Assembly (NCBI RefSeq): GCF_019599465.1
Contig: NZ_RKLR01000018.1
Coordinates: 1 to 63,227, forward strand
DNA from: Haloarcula rubra
Lineage (GTDB): Archaea > Halobacteriota > Halobacteria > Halobacteriales > Haloarculaceae
Direction of reading: 5' to 3'
Length of the DNA: 63,227 nt
The notes below the pieces were generated by a model. The model ran no database searches and was not told where the DNA came from. It saw nothing but the letters and a program-made list of their open reading frames with translations. This document shows, in pieces, positions 8,231-15,868 of the stretch. Each line of letters opens with the position of its first letter. Position 1 is the stretch's first letter. The translations under genes and the position numbers were made by a program.

Positions 8231-9046
8231 ATGCAACGCGACCACACACGTGACGAGATACTCCCCGCACAGGTGACACTCCACGTCGGGGCGGAACTGG
8301 AACTGCTCGACCGGGCGTGCCACGCCCCACGGTCGACCGAACTCGTCGTCGCGCCGGTCGAACTGCACCAGCGGAACGTCCAGCGACGGCTCCGCGAGGC
8401 GAGAGCGCCCAAAGACGCCTTCGAGTTCGACGACCCCGTCGGGCTGAGCCGCGACGTCCTCCGAGCGAGCGACGCGTCGACGGCAGCTATCGACCGCATC
8501 GACCGCCTGACGCTCGTTCGAGCGATACTCGACGAGTCGGCGTCTGCGTCGCCGACCGTCTCCCTGCCCGTCGGCACGCCGTCCGGAGACCCCCAGTACG
8601 TCGAGCAGATTCGGACAGATGTAGAGCGAGCGACCAACTTCCACCCCGAGCGCGTCGCGGCGTGGGACGACGCGGCCGGGGAACTGGACGCACCTATCGA
8701 CGCCGATACAGCGGCACTGCTGGAGACGGCACTCGACGTCGAGCGTGCCCTGAGAGCACGGACGGAGGAGGCCGTCTCAGAGACCGAACTCGTGCGTCGG
8801 GCGACGCGGGACCTCGCGGCGACGGACGGGGCGGCATGGGCGGCCGCCTACCCCGAGATACGACGGCTCTCGCTGGTGGGGCTGAGCAGCGTCTCCGCGG
8901 CGCTCGCGGACCTCCTCCACGCGCTGGTCGCGACGACGACGCTGGAGGTCCACGTCTACTTCCGGGAAGGGACCGGGGCGTACCTCGAAGGGCGGTTCCC
9001 GTCGCTGCTCGGTGTCGAGGACCCTGGTCTGGAGGTGTTCGAGTGA
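8231..9046 (+). CDS. AddB/RexB-like scaffold, N-terminal half
   Basis: A 271-residue protein matching the first half of an AddB-type inactive helicase. It has an LVVAPVELHQ strand, a helical insertion, and the late segment YPEIRRLSLVGLSSVSAALADLLHAL followed by EVHVYF. The last part is the typical 'leaf' strand-helix-strand where AddB evaluates its first helicase domain. No Walker A GxGKT is visible, so it is not an ATPase. It ends in GTGA, whose GTG starts the next frame. The next gene continues the AddB pattern, so the two may form one split subunit. The assignment is by motif order and context, not by search. Confidence 0.6.
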   Translation: MQRDHTRDEILPAQVTLHVGAELELLDRACHAPRSTELVVAPVELHQRNVQRRLREARAPKDAFEFDDPVGLSRDVLRASDASTAAIDRIDRLTLVRAILDESASASPTVSLPVGTPSGDPQYVEQIRTDVERATNFHPERVAAWDDAAGELDAPIDADTAALLETALDVERALRARTEEAVSETELVRRATRDLAATDGAAWAAAYPEIRRLSLVGLSSVSAALADLLHALVATTTLEVHVYFREGTGAYLEGRFPSLLGVEDPGLEVFE

Positions 9047-10284
9047 CGGGGACGGACCGGGCCGCGCTCGCGCGGCCGCTCGACGCCCCCGACGTACCCG
9101 TCGTAGAGATGGCATCCCGGACCCGGCGGGCAGAAGCGCGAAGCGTGATGGCACTCGTCGCGGCGCTCAGAGAGCGCGGTGTCCCGGTCCGTGACCTCGC
9201 CCTCGTCGTCCGCGACCTGGACACGTACGAGGAACCGCTGTTCAGGGCGGCGATGCAGTACGGCGTCACGCCAGTGTTCTGGACACAGCTTCGCGTGACG
9301 CGAACGCGGCCGTACGCGCTCGTCGAGTCGGTCTGTGACGCGCTCGCCGCCGAGCGGGTCGACCGGCGGACGCTGCTCCGGCCGCTGGAACACCGCTGGA
9401 CGCCGCCCGCGGGGGCAAGCGAGGAGTGGCCCGTCGAACCGGCGACCGTGCAGCGAGCGAGAGCGGCCCTGCCCGACGGCGCGCGGACCGTCACGGAGTG
9501 GGAAGCAGTGGTGACGGCGAGCGACGCCGACGAGCGAGTCGCGGCGTTCGTCCAGTGGCTCGACGAGGCCCCCGAACCGGACCCGGCGGCGGTCAGCTCC
9601 GTCCTCGGCAGGGTCGTCGAGGCGTACGCCGACCACGCGCTCCCCGAGACGAAGGCCGCCGACACGCCCGCACTGCTGGAGACGGAGACGGAGGCGCGTG
9701 CGGTCGTCCGGGTCCGGACCCTCGTCAAGCAACTCCGGGGGAAGTTCGCGGAGCGACTCGAGGACGGTACCGTCGACCGGTCGTGGGCCGACGTCGCCGA
9801 GTTGGCGTCGGTCGTCGCGACACAGCGGCCGGGACGCCGGGAACACTCGAACGCGCGTGCCGTGGACGTCCTCGAAGCCAACGACGTGTGGGCGCTCGAC
9901 GTGCCCTACGTCGTCGCCCTCGGCCTGACGGCCGACGAGTGGCCACGGGCGACCGAGTCGACGCTCCCGCCGGAGTTCCAGGAAGCGGTCCTCCGGGGGG
10001 CCGGCGAGACGTCGACACTCGCACCGAGTGCCGCGTGGACCGACGGCCGAGACAGGGACCACTTCGCGGACACGCTCCGCGCCGCCGCGACCGGCGTGGT
10101 CCTGACGCGACACACCGAGACAACCGGCGGTGAGACCGTCCACCCGTCGCCGTTCCTCGACCGTCTCGACACAGACGCCGTACCGACGGCCCAGATACAG
10201 CGGCTTCGGAGTTCCGAACGGACGCTGCCGGAGCGGATACGTGCGCTGCTCCCCGAGACGACGGAGGACGCGACGGATGAGTGA
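9043..10284 (+). CDS. AddB/RexB-like scaffold, C-terminal half
   Basis: A 413-residue protein starting at a GTG that overlaps the previous stop (GTGA). It begins with ARSVMALVAALRERGVPVRD and LALVVRDLDTYEEPLFRAAM. That is the strand pattern of helicase domain 2 of AddB/UvrD relatives ('E...V...L...G....D.AVV.R....Y'). It ends with ATGVVLTRHTETTGG and HPSPFLDRL, the AddB segment just before its nuclease domain. The PD-(D/E)XK nuclease and four-cysteine Fe-S cluster of bacterial AddB are absent. It probably forms a non-catalytic partner for the helicase-nuclease that follows, whose start overlaps by 8 bases. Confidence 0.62.
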   Translation: MTGTDRAALARPLDAPDVPVVEMASRTRRAEARSVMALVAALRERGVPVRDLALVVRDLDTYEEPLFRAAMQYGVTPVFWTQLRVTRTRPYALVESVCDALAAERVDRRTLLRPLEHRWTPPAGASEEWPVEPATVQRARAALPDGARTVTEWEAVVTASDADERVAAFVQWLDEAPEPDPAAVSSVLGRVVEAYADHALPETKAADTPALLETETEARAVVRVRTLVKQLRGKFAERLEDGTVDRSWADVAELASVVATQRPGRREHSNARAVDVLEANDVWALDVPYVVALGLTADEWPRATESTLPPEFQEAVLRGAGETSTLAPSAAWTDGRDRDHFADTLRAAATGVVLTRHTETTGGETVHPSPFLDRLDTDAVPTAQIQRLRSSERTLPERIRALLPETTEDATDE

Positions 10285-13200
10285 GGAAGCCGGTACCGAG
10301 ACGGACACGCCGATTCGTCTGCGGAACGCGCAGGCGGCGATTCGGGACGCGTACTTCGACCACGACTGCGGGCTGTTCACGCTCTCGTGTGTGCCCGGGG
10401 CCGGCAAGTCGACGGTCGCGTATCGCATCGCGCCGGAGGACATCCTTCGGCGCTACGTCGCCGGCGACCCGACCCCGGAACAGCACGTCGCCGTCGTCTC
10501 GTTCAACCGCGACGAGGCGGCCGACATCGTCCCGGCGCTCTGCGACCAACTCCGGACCATCGTCGAACACGACCTCTCGCCGGTCGCGTCCGAGGTGTCG
10601 CCCGCCGAGGTGGAGGTGCTGGTCCAGCGCATCCAGCGAGCGCCGTTCGTCGGAACCATCGACAGCCTCCTCCGGGGCGTGCTACGGGAGTTCGTCCACG
10701 ACCTCGGTTTCGACGGGATGCCGTCCGTGGGTAACGAGGCGCTGTTGCGGCGGGTCCACGCGGACTGCTACGACCTCCTCGCGTCCGACCCGGCACACGC
10801 GGCCCGACTCGACGCGCTCGACGCGGCGTACGAACCGGGCGAGTACGTCGACGGCGTCGCGGAGATGCTCGAACAGGCCATGACCTACTGCCGCGACCGA
10901 CGGCTCTCGACGGCCGCGTTCGGGCGGGAACTCGAGCGGACCCGGGCGTCGGTCTACGAGGGGCGACCCGACTCGTTCGAGGACGTCGTCGCGGCCGTCG
11001 AACGGGCCGTCGGCGACGACGCGGCCGGGGACGACGTGCGGGCGGCAGTCGACGGCGAGGACCGGGACCGACTCGTCGCCGCCGACCGGACCCTCTACGA
11101 CGAGTGGGGGGCCCGCATCGAGGACTTCCGTGCGCTCCTGTCGGCGTATCGGGCGGCGTATCGGGACCTGACCCGCGAGTACGGCGTCCTCTCGCACACC
11201 GACGTGGCCTTCCTCGTCACCGCGTACTTCGACGGGAGCCTCGACGACGAGTGGGCGGACGGCGTCGACGACGACCACAGACGGCGCGTGCGCCAGCGGT
11301 ACCGCGCCCGGTTGCGGAGCGTGATTATCGACGAGGCCCAGGACGTCTCCGAGATTCAACACGCGGCGCTGTCACACCTCGTGGACCCGGAGATGCGGGT
11401 CTTCGCCTGCGGCGACGTGTTGCAGTCTATCTACCGCTGGCGCCACGCCGACCCGACACTGTTCCAGTCGGCGACGACGGACGGCGAGTACCTCGGCGTC
11501 GACTGGACGACCCATCGCAACGAGACGGCGACGACGACGTATCGGTGCGTGCCCGACGTGGCCGAGGCAATCGAGTCCGTCGCCGCGCCGATGTTCGGCG
11601 ACCCGGCGCGGGGCGACGTCGGCGACGTAGAGACGGCGTTCCCGTCGCTCGACCCGGCACGGGACGGGACTGACGAGACAGCGGTCCACGTCGCCTCGTT
11701 CTCGAGCACCCACCGGCCGGGGTCGGCCGAGTGGGTCCACCCCGAGGACGGCGGCGGCGAGGCCGACGTGCTGGCGACCCTTCTCGCGAAAGGGCTCGCA
11801 GACGGCACGTTCACCGACGACGACGGCGAACCGCTGGAGGTCACCGTCCTGTTCCGCCGGCGGACGCGGATGCGCGACTACGAAGCCGCGTTCGAGGCCG
11901 CCGGACTGCAGGTTCGCAACGCCGGCGAGCCCCTGTTCGCCCACCCCGCGGTCGAGGCCGTCTTCGCCGTCTGCGAGTGGCTCGTCGACCCCGGGTCCCC
12001 GGAGCGGACGCGCGAACTCGTGACCGGTGGCGGCCTCGGTCTGGCCGCACTCGCCGACGTGTTCGAGACGCAGGGGTGGGACGTCGACGCGGTACTCGGG
12101 GCCGACGCCGAACGCTCGGCGGCACAGGAGCGGACGCTCACCGGACTGCGACGACTCCGTGACCGCCGCGACACCGTCGAGATGCGACCCGCGGCGACGT
12201 ACGTCGAAGACGTGGTCGAACGGCTCTCGCTCCGGTCCGACGCGAACGACTGTCTCCCCGACACCGACGACAGCCAGCGCGTCGCGGTCCTCGACGCGCT
12301 CGTGGAGACCGTCTCGGAGTGGGAGACGGACGAGCAGTACGGTCCGCAGGCCCTCGTCGACCTCGTGGCGCCGTTCCGAGCGACGCCGAGTGACGGGCCG
12401 ACACGGCCCAGTGCGTCGGGGTCGGCACACGACGTGACGTTCCGGACGATACACCGGGCGAAAGGTGACGAAGCCGACGTCGTCGCCGTGGCCGACCCCG
12501 GCTTCGACCTCTGGACGCAGGGGCCGGTCCACCAGCGGTTCCTCACGCAGGGGCCGGTCGCCGGCCTCGCGCCCCCGACCGATACCGACGTCCCGACAGA
12601 CGTCGACGTCCCGCCGTTCGTCGGGGGGCTGTACGCGCCCGACAGCGGCCTGACGCGGGACGTGGGCCTCCGCTGGGCGACCGCCCGGTGGGCCGACACG
12701 GTGACCGCTACGGCGGCGAGCGACGCGCTCGTCGGCCCGGACCGGTTGCAGCGAGTGGTCGCGAACGAACTGGCCGAGGCGTGGCGACTGCTGTACGTCG
12801 CGCTGACGCGTGCGCGGGACCACCTCGTCGTCCCGCTCCCGCGGTCGCTGCCGACCGACCGCACGCGCGACCGGTGGATAGAGACGCTCCGCGACGGGCT
12901 CTGCTTCGACGGTGGCACCGACTCGTACACGTTCCCGACACGGCGTGGCGAGCTAGCCGTCGGCGTCAACGACGTGGACGCGCTCGCGACCCGAGCGCGT
13001 GACTCGGGGCCGGCGCCGGTTGCCGACGTCGCCGTGACGCCGCCCCGCCGTGCTCGCCTCGAGTCGTGGGTGCCGCGGTTCCTCAACCCCAGCACGATGT
13101 ACCCGCTCACCGAGGACCCCGGCGCGCACGTTCTCGCCCACCTGCTCGGGGAGCCACTCCACACGACGGCGAACGAGGTGGCCGAGGACCTCCCGCTCCA

Positions 13201-13783
13201 CTTCGACGCACTGGGCCCCGAGGAGGTCGGGACGTGTCTGCACGACGCGGTGACGCGACTCGTCGCGAGCGACGTCCCCGAGAGCGACCTCCGGGCCATG
13301 GACAGCGCAGTCCGTGGCGTGTTCGACGACGTGGTCCGCGAGACGGCACCCGCCGTCGGCGACGCCGAACGGGCCGGTCTGTGGCGCTTCTTCGGCGACG
13401 TCGTGGCGGATCTCCTCGCGTCGAGCCTCTGGGAACGGCTCCAGCGCGCCGAGTGCGTCCGCGTGGAACACCCGGTCGACGGCCTCGTCGAAGTCGGCGA
13501 CGTCGAGGTAGAGGTACACGGCGAAGCCGACTTCGTCCTCGACATGCCCTCCGGCGAGCGGTACGTCACCGACGTGAAAATCGCGCTCGCGGCGCCGACT
13601 GCGGAGACGCGGCGGCGCTACGACCTGCAGGTGTCGGCGTACGCGTACCTCTTCGAACGGGAGACCGGGGCCGCGGAGTCGGTCCGGCCGACTATCGAGA
13701 CGCTCGGCATCGCGTCCGAGACGGTCACACCGTCGTGGCCCCCGGAAATCGTCGAGCGGCGCGTCGAGCGCCTGCTGGAGTGA
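10277..13783 (+). CDS. AddA-like UvrD/Rep helicase with C-terminal PD-(D/E)XK nuclease
   Basis: A 1168-residue helicase-nuclease. Motif I is CVPGAGKSTVAYR (about residue 36), motif II VIIDEAQDVSE (about 350), motif III ACGDVLQSIYRWR (about 377), motif IV VTVLFRRRTRM (about 520), motif V FRTIHRAKGDEADVV (about 722) and motif VI AWRLLYVALTRARDHL (about 835). The end carries a RecB-family nuclease: GTCLHDAV (about 985), HGEADFVLD, YVTDVKIA (DxK) and YDLQVSAYAYL (QxxxY). This is the AddA/RecB layout, used to process double-strand breaks by unwinding and cutting ends. The three overlapping genes are probably one transcript and one complex. Confidence 0.82.
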   Translation: MSEEAGTETDTPIRLRNAQAAIRDAYFDHDCGLFTLSCVPGAGKSTVAYRIAPEDILRRYVAGDPTPEQHVAVVSFNRDEAADIVPALCDQLRTIVEHDLSPVASEVSPAEVEVLVQRIQRAPFVGTIDSLLRGVLREFVHDLGFDGMPSVGNEALLRRVHADCYDLLASDPAHAARLDALDAAYEPGEYVDGVAEMLEQAMTYCRDRRLSTAAFGRELERTRASVYEGRPDSFEDVVAAVERAVGDDAAGDDVRAAVDGEDRDRLVAADRTLYDEWGARIEDFRALLSAYRAAYRDLTREYGVLSHTDVAFLVTAYFDGSLDDEWADGVDDDHRRRVRQRYRARLRSVIIDEAQDVSEIQHAALSHLVDPEMRVFACGDVLQSIYRWRHADPTLFQSATTDGEYLGVDWTTHRNETATTTYRCVPDVAEAIESVAAPMFGDPARGDVGDVETAFPSLDPARDGTDETAVHVASFSSTHRPGSAEWVHPEDGGGEADVLATLLAKGLADGTFTDDDGEPLEVTVLFRRRTRMRDYEAAFEAAGLQVRNAGEPLFAHPAVEAVFAVCEWLVDPGSPERTRELVTGGGLGLAALADVFETQGWDVDAVLGADAERSAAQERTLTGLRRLRDRRDTVEMRPAATYVEDVVERLSLRSDANDCLPDTDDSQRVAVLDALVETVSEWETDEQYGPQALVDLVAPFRATPSDGPTRPSASGSAHDVTFRTIHRAKGDEADVVAVADPGFDLWTQGPVHQRFLTQGPVAGLAPPTDTDVPTDVDVPPFVGGLYAPDSGLTRDVGLRWATARWADTVTATAASDALVGPDRLQRVVANELAEAWRLLYVALTRARDHLVVPLPRSLPTDRTRDRWIETLRDGLCFDGGTDSYTFPTRRGELAVGVNDVDALATRARDSGPAPVADVAVTPPRRARLESWVPRFLNPSTMYPLTEDPGAHVLAHLLGEPLHTTANEVAEDLPLHFDALGPEEVGTCLHDAVTRLVASDVPESDLRAMDSAVRGVFDDVVRETAPAVGDAERAGLWRFFGDVVADLLASSLWERLQRAECVRVEHPVDGLVEVGDVEVEVHGEADFVLDMPSGERYVTDVKIALAAPTAETRRRYDLQVSAYAYLFERETGAAESVRPTIETLGIASETVTPSWPPEIVERRVERLLE

Positions 13784-13824
13784 CCCGGGCCGCCGATGCA
13801 GACAGCCACGTCGGCTTCGACCGC

Positions 13825-14871
13825 TCAGGTCGAGGGCGTCGGCGTCTCGTTGGTCGGCGTGACCGTCCCGTTCCCGGTCGGACCGTCGTTCGTGCCGCCG
13901 CCGTCGCCGTCCGTCTCGGTCGCCCCCGGGAGGCGCTCGGGTGCATCCCCCGACACGAGGAACGAGAGGAGGTTCCCGACGAACACCTCGTTGTCGGCGT
14001 CGTACACCTCCGACCGTTCGAGCAGCGTGGTGTCGGCGACGAACACGAGGTTCTCCGTGCGGGCGACGGTGGGGTACTGGCCGGCGCGGCGGGAGTCGAG
14101 CGTCCGCGTCCCCGGGACGGACTGGTACACCACCTCGGCGTCGCTGGTTCGGCGGACGACGACGTAGCCGCCGGCGTCGAACGTGACCGTCTCGGCGCCC
14201 TCGGTCAGCGGGTCGTCGCCCCGCGGCGAACTGTAGATACTCTTGAAGTTGTTGTCGTTGGCCGAATCCTCGACGTTGAACAGCGGTTCCGCGCCGATGC
14301 GGACGCCGTAGGACTCGGTCAAGTTGTTCGCTCCGAAGGAGACGGTGGTGGCTCCTCCACCGAACAGGCCCGTCGAGACGCGCGACTGGGTCGGTTCGGC
14401 GAAGACGACCACGTGGCCGCCCTCGGCGGTGAAGTTGCGGATGACCGCCCGTTCGCCGGCGGAGAACCCCTCGGTCGGCTGGACGACCAGGAGGCCCGAC
14501 CGGCCCGCGAGCGTCTGGTTGTACTGCTGGTCGCTGTCGACGGCGTCGGAGAACGTCACCGTGTGGCCGGCCCGGAACGCGGCTTCGACGGCGGGTTCGA
14601 GGTCCGACTCCTCGAACTGGTTGCCGTGGTCGGCGTCGACGAGGATGCGAGCGTCCCCGCGCTCGACGGCGATGCGCCCCGTCTCGGGGTCGACCTCGGG
14701 GTTGACGCGGTCCGGTTGGAACTGGGCCGGGGACTGGCCTTCGATGCCAACGCCGTCGGGTGTCCCGACCGTCCCGCCGACGGCGAGACCGAGCAGCGCC
14801 GTCCCGCCGACGAGCAGGACGGCGACCACGATGTACGTCGCGACCAGCGTGACGACGCGGCCCTCAGTCAT
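13825..14871 (-). CDS. Membrane-anchored DUF4350-type protein
   Basis: A 348-residue protein with one N-terminal membrane helix (residues 6-32), then an external domain. It contains ILVDADHGNQF, GHTVTFSDAV, SGLLVVQPTEGFSAGERAVIRNFTAEGGHVVVFAEP, a glutamine-amidotransferase-like Rossmann pattern without an obvious Cys nucleophile. This is the DUF4350 layout. A Gly/Thr/Pro-rich tail ends the chain. The gene overlaps the upstream S49 peptidase gene by 8 bases, so they are coupled; the partner may act in membrane-protein quality control. Function is unknown. Confidence 0.65.
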   Translation of the reverse strand: MTEGRVVTLVATYIVVAVLLVGGTALLGLAVGGTVGTPDGVGIEGQSPAQFQPDRVNPEVDPETGRIAVERGDARILVDADHGNQFEESDLEPAVEAAFRAGHTVTFSDAVDSDQQYNQTLAGRSGLLVVQPTEGFSAGERAVIRNFTAEGGHVVVFAEPTQSRVSTGLFGGGATTVSFGANNLTESYGVRIGAEPLFNVEDSANDNNFKSIYSSPRGDDPLTEGAETVTFDAGGYVVVRRTSDAEVVYQSVPGTRTLDSRRAGQYPTVARTENLVFVADTTLLERSEVYDADNEVFVGNLLSFLVSGDAPERLPGATETDGDGGGTNDGPTGNGTVTPTNETPTPST

Positions 14872-15808
14872 AGACGTACACCTCCCCGTCGGAGGCGTTC
14901 CCCGCAGGGACGCCCCAGACGGCGTAGTACTCGACCGGGCGCTGGAACTCCTGCTCTCGGGTGTCGTCGGGCCGGTCGACGTACACCACGTCGCCCTCGA
15001 CCCGTTCGACGCTCCCGCCCAGGACGAACACCTGCACGGGGCGCTGCGTGTCGGCGTAGACGACGTCGTACTGGTCGCCCTCGATGTCCGGGGAGAGCGC
15101 GGCGGCGCGTTCGATGGCCGTCCCGACGTCGCCGATGCGGTCGGCGAACCCGTTCTGGACCGCGCGCGTGCCGAGGTACGTGCGGCCACTGGCCACCTCT
15201 GACCGACTCAGCGTGAGTTCGTCGCCGCGGTGGCGCAGCACCGTCCCGACGAACGCTCGCTGGAGCGTCTCGATGTCCTGCCGGAGGCTGTCGATGCTTA
15301 TCTGGGCCTTGTCGGGCCCGGAGCGGACGAACTGCTCTTGCTGTCGAGCGGTGTCTTCGATAGCGCTCCGGGGAGCCTGTACGATGACGCCGATGCTCCC
15401 GACGTTCGAACTCGGCTTGACGACTATCTCGTCGGCCGGCGAGATACCGAAGTAGCCGCCGGACGCGGCGGTCCCTTCGACGTAGGCGACCACCGGCATC
15501 TCGCTTGCGGTCCGGTTGACCGCCAGGTAGAACTCCTCGCTGGCGTCGACGGGACCGCCGGGGCTGTCGATGCGGAGGACGACCGCGGCGACGGAGTCGT
15601 TGCCCCGTATCTGTCTGAGTCGCTGCGTGACGGCGGCGACGTTGGCGTCGGTGGTCCCGCCGCGCAAGGTGACGACGGCGACGTGCTCTCGGTCACCGCC
15701 CGCGCTCGCAGTCACGTCCCAGACGACCGGACCCAGAACGACCGCTGTCACGACGGCGGCGGTGACGACGACCACGTACGCTGCCGTGGTAGCTGGTGAC
15801 AATTTCAT
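14864..15808 (-). CDS. S49 family signal-peptide-peptidase-like serine protease (SppA type)
   Basis: A 314-residue membrane protease. The N-terminal helix (about 6-30) anchors the chain outside. RIDSPGGPVDASEEFY (about 79-94) and VEGTAASGGYFG (Ser at about 116) are the oxyanion and nucleophile segments of the S49 fold. VRSGPDKAQ places the likely general-base Lys near 167, matching the SGxxK of short SppA. NVGSIGVI is also conserved. It should degrade signal peptides or misfolded membrane segments. A GTG start 12 bases upstream is also possible. The following DUF4350-type gene overlaps it. Confidence 0.85.
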   Translation of the reverse strand: MKLSPATTAAYVVVVTAAVVTAVVLGPVVWDVTASAGGDREHVAVVTLRGGTTDANVAAVTQRLRQIRGNDSVAAVVLRIDSPGGPVDASEEFYLAVNRTASEMPVVAYVEGTAASGGYFGISPADEIVVKPSSNVGSIGVIVQAPRSAIEDTARQQEQFVRSGPDKAQISIDSLRQDIETLQRAFVGTVLRHRGDELTLSRSEVASGRTYLGTRAVQNGFADRIGDVGTAIERAAALSPDIEGDQYDVVYADTQRPVQVFVLGGSVERVEGDVVYVDRPDDTREQEFQRPVEYYAVWGVPAGNASDGEVYVYD

Positions 15809-15868
15809 GTACGATGACACTATCTGGCGTAGGTGCCACCGGACGAATAGCTTTGGGGAGTGGCGAAA

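Noticed and set aside
8317-9042. Long upstream extension of the second AddB-like frame, as if it were one gene starting at 8317.
   Set aside because: The extension is Arg-rich shadow coding antiphase to the first frame; the plausible protein pattern starts at the GTG overlapping the stop.
13066-15216. A 716-codon open frame on the plus strand.
   Set aside because: It lies antisense to the S49/DUF4350 pair and within the helicase frame; its Arg/Gly-rich sequence is typical of GC-driven shadow frames.
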